From: Anaerolineae bacterium
GTDB taxonomy: Bacteria > Chloroflexota > Anaerolineae > Anaerolineales > Villigracilaceae
Direction: 5' to 3'
Length of the DNA: 22,910 nucleotides
Assembly: GCA_003484265.1 (NCBI GenBank)
Contig: DNDO01000200.1
Coordinates: 9,921 to 32,830 of the forward strand
The translations under genes were made by a program, and so were the position numbers. The stretch's first letter is position 1. Each line of letters opens with the position of its first letter. Of this stretch, positions 21,194-22,910 are shown in pieces. The notes under the pieces are model-generated. The model was not told the origin of the DNA and made no database searches. It saw only the letters and a program-made list of their open reading frames with translations.

Positions 21194-22426
21194 TTACTTC
21201 CTTCTCGGCGCCAGCCGATTCTTTCCAAATCGTTTCGGCGTGGGAGCGGGGCGAGGAGGGCGTGCGCCACGTCCACGGTCGTGTGCAGATCGAGGCGGGG
21301 CGGGAGGCGAGTAGTCGAAGTCTTCGAGCGTGATCTTTTTTATCGGCTCTTTCATAATTCGTTCGAGTTTACGGATCATATCGTCGTCGTCCGGGGTGAC
21401 GAGTGTGAACGCGTCTCCGGTTCGTTGGGCGCGTCCCGTGCGCCCGATGCGATGGATGTAGGCATCGGCGGTGTCGGGCATGTCGAAGTTGATGACGTGC
21501 GAGATGCTTTCGATGTCAAGCCCGCGCGCTGCAATGTCGGTGGCGACCATGATGTGGAAGTGTCCGCTTTTGAAACCGTTCAAGGCGTTCTGCCGCTGTC
21601 CCTGTGAGCGGTTGCTGTGCAGGCTCGTCACTTTGTGTCCCGCGTGCGCGATCTGACGCGCGATCTTGTCCGCGCGGTGTTTGGTGCGCGTGAAGATCAA
21701 TACAGAGTTGGTATCGGTCTGCTTGAGAATTTTCAGCAACAATCCCGATTTCAAATGTTGCGGCACGGGATATAGCGCATGTGTAACAGTGTGCGCGGGT
21801 TTGCTGATTCCCATCGCGATCTTTTGCGGTTCGACCAGCGATTGCGCGGCGAGTTGCTCCACCTCGGCGGGGAAGGTAGCCGAGAACAACATGGTCTGTC
21901 TCTTCGCTGGCACGGCTTTGATGATGCGCCGCACGTCGGGCAGAAAACCCATGTCGAACATGCGGTCGGCTTCATCGAGCACCAACACTTCGATCCGGTC
22001 TAATTTTGCGTGACGCTGGTTGACGAGGTCCAATAATCGACCTGGACACGCGACTAATATTTCCACACCGTCTTTCAGTGCCTTGATCTGTCGACTCGCA
22101 GTAACGCCCCCGTAAATGGTTGTGCTGCGGATCTTTGTTCCAACTGACAACATTTTTGCCACCTGGTGGATCTGTTCCGCCAGTTCACGCGTCGGTGTCA
22201 CGATAAGTGCGCGGGGCATCCCGCGGGGTCCATTAATCAGCTTGTTAAGGATGGGGAGGATGAAGGCAGCTGTCTTGCCTGTGCCTGTCTGCGCGGTGCC
22301 GATGACATCCCGTCCGCGCATCGCAGCAGGGATAGCCGCTTCCTGGATGGGAGTTGCGGCTTCATATCCCGCGTTTTTGATTCCATGCATAAGGCGGGAA
22401 TCGAGATTAAATTGTTCGAAGTTCAA
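21194..22426 (-). CDS. DEAD-box RNA helicase, RhlE-like
   Basis: This 410-residue ATP-dependent RNA helicase has all core motifs: the Q motif (F..LDSRL...GYEAATPIQ, Q28), motif I AQTGTGKT (45-52), PTRELA (78-83), motif II DEAD (151-154), motif III SAT (182-184), then ARGLDIE, and HRIGRTGRAQRTGDA. A short basic tail rich in arginine and proline follows (SAHDRGRGARPPRPAPTPKR), as in RhlE-type enzymes that unwind structured RNA, ribosome precursors or degradosome substrates. The start is a TTG at 22426, preceded by AGGA at 6 nt; an in-frame TGA lies just upstream and the next ATG (13th codon) would remove part of the conserved N-terminus. Two TATAAT boxes lie about 100-120 bp upstream. Confidence 0.93.
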   Translation of the reverse strand: MNFEQFNLDSRLMHGIKNAGYEAATPIQEAAIPAAMRGRDVIGTAQTGTGKTAAFILPILNKLINGPRGMPRALIVTPTRELAEQIHQVAKMLSVGTKIRSTTIYGGVTASRQIKALKDGVEILVACPGRLLDLVNQRHAKLDRIEVLVLDEADRMFDMGFLPDVRRIIKAVPAKRQTMLFSATFPAEVEQLAAQSLVEPQKIAMGISKPAHTVTHALYPVPQHLKSGLLLKILKQTDTNSVLIFTRTKHRADKIARQIAHAGHKVTSLHSNRSQGQRQNALNGFKSGHFHIMVATDIAARGLDIESISHVINFDMPDTADAYIHRIGRTGRAQRTGDAFTLVTPDDDDMIRKLERIMKEPIKKITLEDFDYSPPAPPRSAHDRGRGARPPRPAPTPKRFGKNRLAPRRK

Positions 22427-22524
22427 AATTGTTCCTGTTCTTCAGAAGTCGATTGTGTGTTTTACTAGGGAATTGAGTGCAGTGTATGCTCAAAAACGAA
22501 AACAGCGGTGGACTGCTGATATAG

Positions 22525-22546
22525 ATTATATGATGAGATGATTATA
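22525..22546 (-). promoter_or_regulatory. Probable promoter region of the DEAD-box gene
   Basis: Two TATAAT hexamers on the minus strand, at 22546-22541 and 22530-22525, precede the helicase. Either would give a leader of about 90-110 nt. No strong -35 hexamer is seen. The remaining 22427-22591 stretch holds nothing else I can name. Confidence 0.5.
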
Positions 22547-22591
22547 CTCCATTCGAGCATTGAAAATGGTAGGGTGATTCGTCCGAATAAT

Positions 22592-22910
22592 CTACGCAGA
22601 GACGTGCGAAGACCGCACAAGAAAATCCATTTGATGCGCGATATAGATCAATTCGCCGCTTTCCACTTGGGTGCGGCGTTGTTTTACCCAATCACTAAAC
22701 GACTTCGCTTCCAGCTTGGGGTGGTTTCGCAAAGTCTCTTCGAGAAAGTGCAAAATGAAATTAAGAAAATAAGCCTCATCATTTGGATATTTCCTGCCCG
22801 CTCCATGCACGATCCAGTCGGAAGCGCCCACAGCGAGAATTTCAGCGCCGGCGTTTTGCAGATGCCCAAAAAGATGTCGCCCGCTTTTGCTGTCGCCGCC
22901 TGTCAGTCTC
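22592..22910 (-). CDS. SAM-dependent methyltransferase, C-terminal fragment cut by window edge
   Basis: The reading frame is open from the window edge to a TAG at 22592, giving about 105 residues. It reads GGDSKSGRHLFGHLQNAGAE, then ILAVGASDWIVH, then NDEAYFLNFILHFLEETL, then GELIYIAHQMDFLVR. This is the C-terminal portion of a class I methyltransferase of the small-molecule type, in which the conserved GGDSRTGRHLF segment follows the Rossmann fold and the helix with AHQxDFLxR closes the protein. The SAM-binding motif lies beyond the window. The target molecule is unknown. Its end is 165 bp before the helicase start, on the same strand, so it could be part of an upstream unit. Confidence 0.75.
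   Translation of the reverse strand, partial: RLTGGDSKSGRHLFGHLQNAGAEILAVGASDWIVHGAGRKYPNDEAYFLNFILHFLEETLRNHPKLEAKSFSDWVKQRRTQVESGELIYIAHQMDFLVRSSHVSA

Noticed and set aside
21140..22541. Several plus-strand ORFs of 60-155 residues opposite the DEAD-box gene
   Set aside because: They are shadows in the other frames of a conserved helicase gene, with no ribosome binding sites and no recognisable motifs.

Overview
The window is one contiguous piece of a bacterial chromosome with about 21 protein genes, densely packed on both strands, and cut at both ends. The gene set suggests a Chloroflexota bacterium, probably Anaerolineae: a Thr-Pro-linked lipoprotein, a LutB-LutC fusion, a GT35 phosphorylase with an N-terminal DUF3417 domain, a fused MDR/Gfo-Idh-MocA oxidoreductase, R2lox, bactofilin, and many start codons lying only 5-9 nt after a -10 box. 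This placement is inferred from gene content, not from any search. I see no tRNA, rRNA, CRISPR array, transposase or phage gene.

Layout. 1-4304 (minus): an operon-like run of lutA, a SAM methyltransferase, a fused lutB-lutC and a membrane glycosyltransferase that leaves the window. 4352-6835 (plus): alpha-glucan phosphorylase and a small rhodanese. 6936-8060 (minus): an M29 aminopeptidase. 8145-12771 (plus): a Rieske oxygenase, a two-domain dehydrogenase, an R2lox Mn/Fe oxidase and a Nudix hydrolase, four genes in close succession and three of them redox enzymes. 12922-13887 (plus): a DUF4349 lipoprotein, ended by a strong bidirectional terminator. 13978-18159 (minus): a Thr/Pro-rich lipoprotein, a DUF92/TMEM19 membrane protein, a PH-domain membrane protein, a prolyl-tRNA synthetase-like protein without a catalytic core, and bactofilin. 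18225-20615 (minus): FabI, 3-methyladenine DNA glycosylase and a sugar-nucleotide epimerase. 20930-21139 (plus): a cold-shock protein with a long structured leader, convergent with an RhlE-type DEAD-box helicase at 21194-22426 (minus). 22592-22910 (minus): the C-terminal part of a methyltransferase.

The most unusual gene is at 16420-17598. It keeps the N-terminal signature, the YbaK-type editing domain with its lysine, and the anticodon-binding domain of a bacterial ProRS, but has lost class II motifs 1, 2 and 3. It looks like a ProRS recycled as a stand-alone, tRNA-specific editing (or regulatory) factor. Other points of interest are the recurrent leaderless-type promoters, several short repeat families (REP-like pairs, CATTGCGA-type elements, an 8-bp tandem array at a gene junction and a 7-bp tandem array inside a gene), and a terminator-like hairpin in the cold-shock leader.
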